NCBI RefSeq assembly: GCF_019091455.1
Contig: NZ_JAGXJN010000056.1
Location: 1 to 33,609, forward strand
Direction of reading: 5' to 3'
From: Chitinophaga sp. GbtcB8
Lineage (GTDB): Bacteria > Bacteroidota > Bacteroidia > Chitinophagales > Chitinophagaceae
Length of the DNA stretch: 33,609 nucleotides
The notes below the pieces were generated by a model that saw nothing but the letters and a program-made list of their open reading frames with translations, was not told where the DNA came from and did no database searches. This document shows positions 32,165-33,609 of this stretch, piece by piece (the first letter of the stretch is position 1; every line of letters begins with the position of its first letter). The position numbers and the translations under genes were made by a program.

Positions 32165-33609
32165 ATGAATCTCATTCGTTTTGCACTTCGTAAGCCAATT
32201 ACCATCCTGGTATTGGTGGCCGGGTTATTCTTCTTTGGTATTAAAGCCGTCACAACGATCAAGATCGACATCTTCCCAAAGCTGGATATGCCGGTGATCT
32301 ACCTCTCACACCCATTTGGTGGTTATACTTCCACGCAAATGGAATCATTCTTTGGTAAGCAGTACATCAACATCCTGTTATATGTGAATGGGGTAAAAAG
32401 TATTGAAACCAAAAATATACAGGGGTTAACACTGATCAAGATCAACTTTTATCCCGGTACCAACATGGCGCAGGCTGCAGCAGAAGTGAGCGCATTTTCC
32501 AACCGTATCCAGGCCATTTTCCCGCCGGGCTCCAACCCGCCGTTCATTATACGTTTTGACGCTTCTACCTTACCAATAGGACAGCTGGTGTTAAGCAGCG
32601 ACAAACGCAGTAATAACGAGCTGCTGGATCTGGCTAACGTATATGTACGTTCTTCCTTTACCTCTATTCCCGGCCTGGTAGGCTCTACGCCTTTCGGCGG
32701 TAACATGCGCACCGTGGTCATTAAAGCTGATCCCGAACTGTTACGCTCCCATAACATGACGCCGGACCAGCTGGTGGAAGCGCTGCGCCTCAATAACCAA
32801 ACAGCGCCTTCCGGCAATGTGCGCATTGGCGATAAGAACTACATTACCCCTGCCAATACAACCATTAAACAGGTAAAAGACTTTGAAAATATTCCCCTCT
32901 TTAAGAGCGGCGTGCAAAACCTTTACCTGCGCGATGTGGCTACGGTAGAAGATGGTGCAGACGTGACCACCAGCTATGCCCTTATTAACGGCCGCCGCTC
33001 TGTGTACCTGGATATTGCAAAAGCGGCTGATGCCTCTACCTGGGAAGTAGTGCAGAACCTGAAAAAGGCGCTGCCTAAAATACAATCACAGCTACCGGAT
33101 GATGTGAAGCTGAGCTATGAGTTTGACCAGTCCGTATACGTAATAAACTCCGTTAAAAGTTTGCTGAGCGAGGGCGCCATAGGCGCTGTGCTAACCGGTT
33201 TAATGGTGCTGTTGTTCCTGGGCGACCCGCGCGGAGCGCTGATCGTAATCTTAACAATTCCCACTTCCATTATATCGGGCGTGCTGTTCCTGAGCTTGTT
33301 CGGGCAAACCATTAACATCATGACGCTGAGCGGCCAGGCGCTGGCCATTGGGATCCTGGTGGATGAAAGTACGGTAAGCATTGAGAATCTACATCAGCAC
33401 TTTGACGTTGGCAAACGCAAGGCCCTGGCCATCTGGCATGCCTGTAAGGAAATTGCCTTTCCCAAGCTGCTGATCCTGTTCTGTATCCTGGGGGTGTTTG
33501 CACCGGCATTTACTATGGGCGGCATACCGGGATCCCTGTTCCTGCCGCTTGCGCTGGCCATTGGTTTCAGCATGATCGTCTCTTACTTCCTGGCGCAATC
33601 TTTTGTACC
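32165..33609 (+). CDS. RND-family efflux pump, permease subunit (3'-truncated)
   Basis: The first 481 residues of an RND transporter, cut by the window end. It has the N-terminal helix (RFALRKPITILVLVAGLFFFG), the porter domain, and the start of the transmembrane core (from about 338: AVLTGLMVLLFLGDPRGALIVILTIPTSI). The proton-relay helix reads LVDESTVSIEN (398-408), where the usual Asp-Asp pair of AcrB is Asp400-Glu401. It follows the TolC gene with no membrane-fusion gene between them; that partner is probably downstream of the pump, outside the window. Substrate class (drug versus metal) cannot be told from this part. Confidence 0.95.
   Translation, partial: MNLIRFALRKPITILVLVAGLFFFGIKAVTTIKIDIFPKLDMPVIYLSHPFGGYTSTQMESFFGKQYINILLYVNGVKSIETKNIQGLTLIKINFYPGTNMAQAAAEVSAFSNRIQAIFPPGSNPPFIIRFDASTLPIGQLVLSSDKRSNNELLDLANVYVRSSFTSIPGLVGSTPFGGNMRTVVIKADPELLRSHNMTPDQLVEALRLNNQTAPSGNVRIGDKNYITPANTTIKQVKDFENIPLFKSGVQNLYLRDVATVEDGADVTTSYALINGRRSVYLDIAKAADASTWEVVQNLKKALPKIQSQLPDDVKLSYEFDQSVYVINSVKSLLSEGAIGAVLTGLMVLLFLGDPRGALIVILTIPTSIISGVLFLSLFGQTINIMTLSGQALAIGILVDESTVSIENLHQHFDVGKRKALAIWHACKEIAFPKLLILFCILGVFAPAFTMGGIPGSLFLPLALAIGFSMIVSYFLAQSFV

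Overview
The window looks like chromosomal DNA from a member of the Bacteroidota, most probably Chitinophagaceae (Chitinophaga-like). The reasons are the protein families present (two DUF4199 proteins, a LytTR two-component pair, a DUF2975 protein paired with a small HTH, a ThuA-domain protein and many small lipoproteins and secreted proteins), moderate GC, the near absence of Shine-Dalgarno sequences, and several boxes resembling the Bacteroidota -7 element TAnnTTTG. No rRNA, tRNA, CRISPR array, integrase or insertion sequence was seen, so this reads as ordinary chromosome with a few accessory modules.

Layout. 1-2.4 kb: 3' part of a topoisomerase IV A subunit (parC) and its terminator. 2.4-6.8 kb (minus): a tightly coupled five-gene operon of YceI-like lipid-binding protein, divergent UbiA-family prenyltransferase, type III polyketide synthase, SAM methyltransferase and geranylgeranyl-reductase-type flavoprotein. 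This looks like a complete small pathway for a membrane-soluble polyketide phenol or quinone, possibly prenylated, and is the most interesting system here. 6.8-12 kb (minus): a secreted protein of unknown function, a GT4 and a GT2 glycosyltransferase, a DUF4199 membrane protein, and a dihydroorotase homologue that has lost most of its metal ligands. 12-14.1 kb (minus): a coupled trio of DCC-type CxxC protein, HTTM (vitamin-K-carboxylase-like) membrane protein and a single-pass protein resembling DUF5819.

14.2-23.8 kb is a mosaic of small regulatory and envelope genes: an XRE regulator, a DUF2975/Cro-type HTH pair with two palindromic operators, a LytS/LytTR pair, secreted or lipid-anchored unknowns, a ThuA-like protein, and a membrane-tethered LuxR-type regulator followed by DUF4199. 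23.9-25.9 kb: a MATE exporter and a 539-bp intergenic region with opposing terminator-like hairpins and a possible short leader ORF. 25.9-28.3 kb: a secreted CBM plus GH27/GH36-like glycosidase. 28.5-33.6 kb: an OmpR-type regulator and histidine kinase followed by a TolC-family protein and an RND pump truncated by the window end. The same 11-bp-period direct repeat lies before the regulator gene and before the TolC gene, suggesting the two-component system controls both itself and the efflux operon.

A recurring non-coding feature is a set of long, imperfect inverted repeats built from 5-8-nt words (AAAGC-type, TTAACGC/TTAATGC-type, TTGAAGG-type, TTAATAAT-type). Each occupies an intergenic region, and several start at or inside the stop codon of a neighbouring gene.
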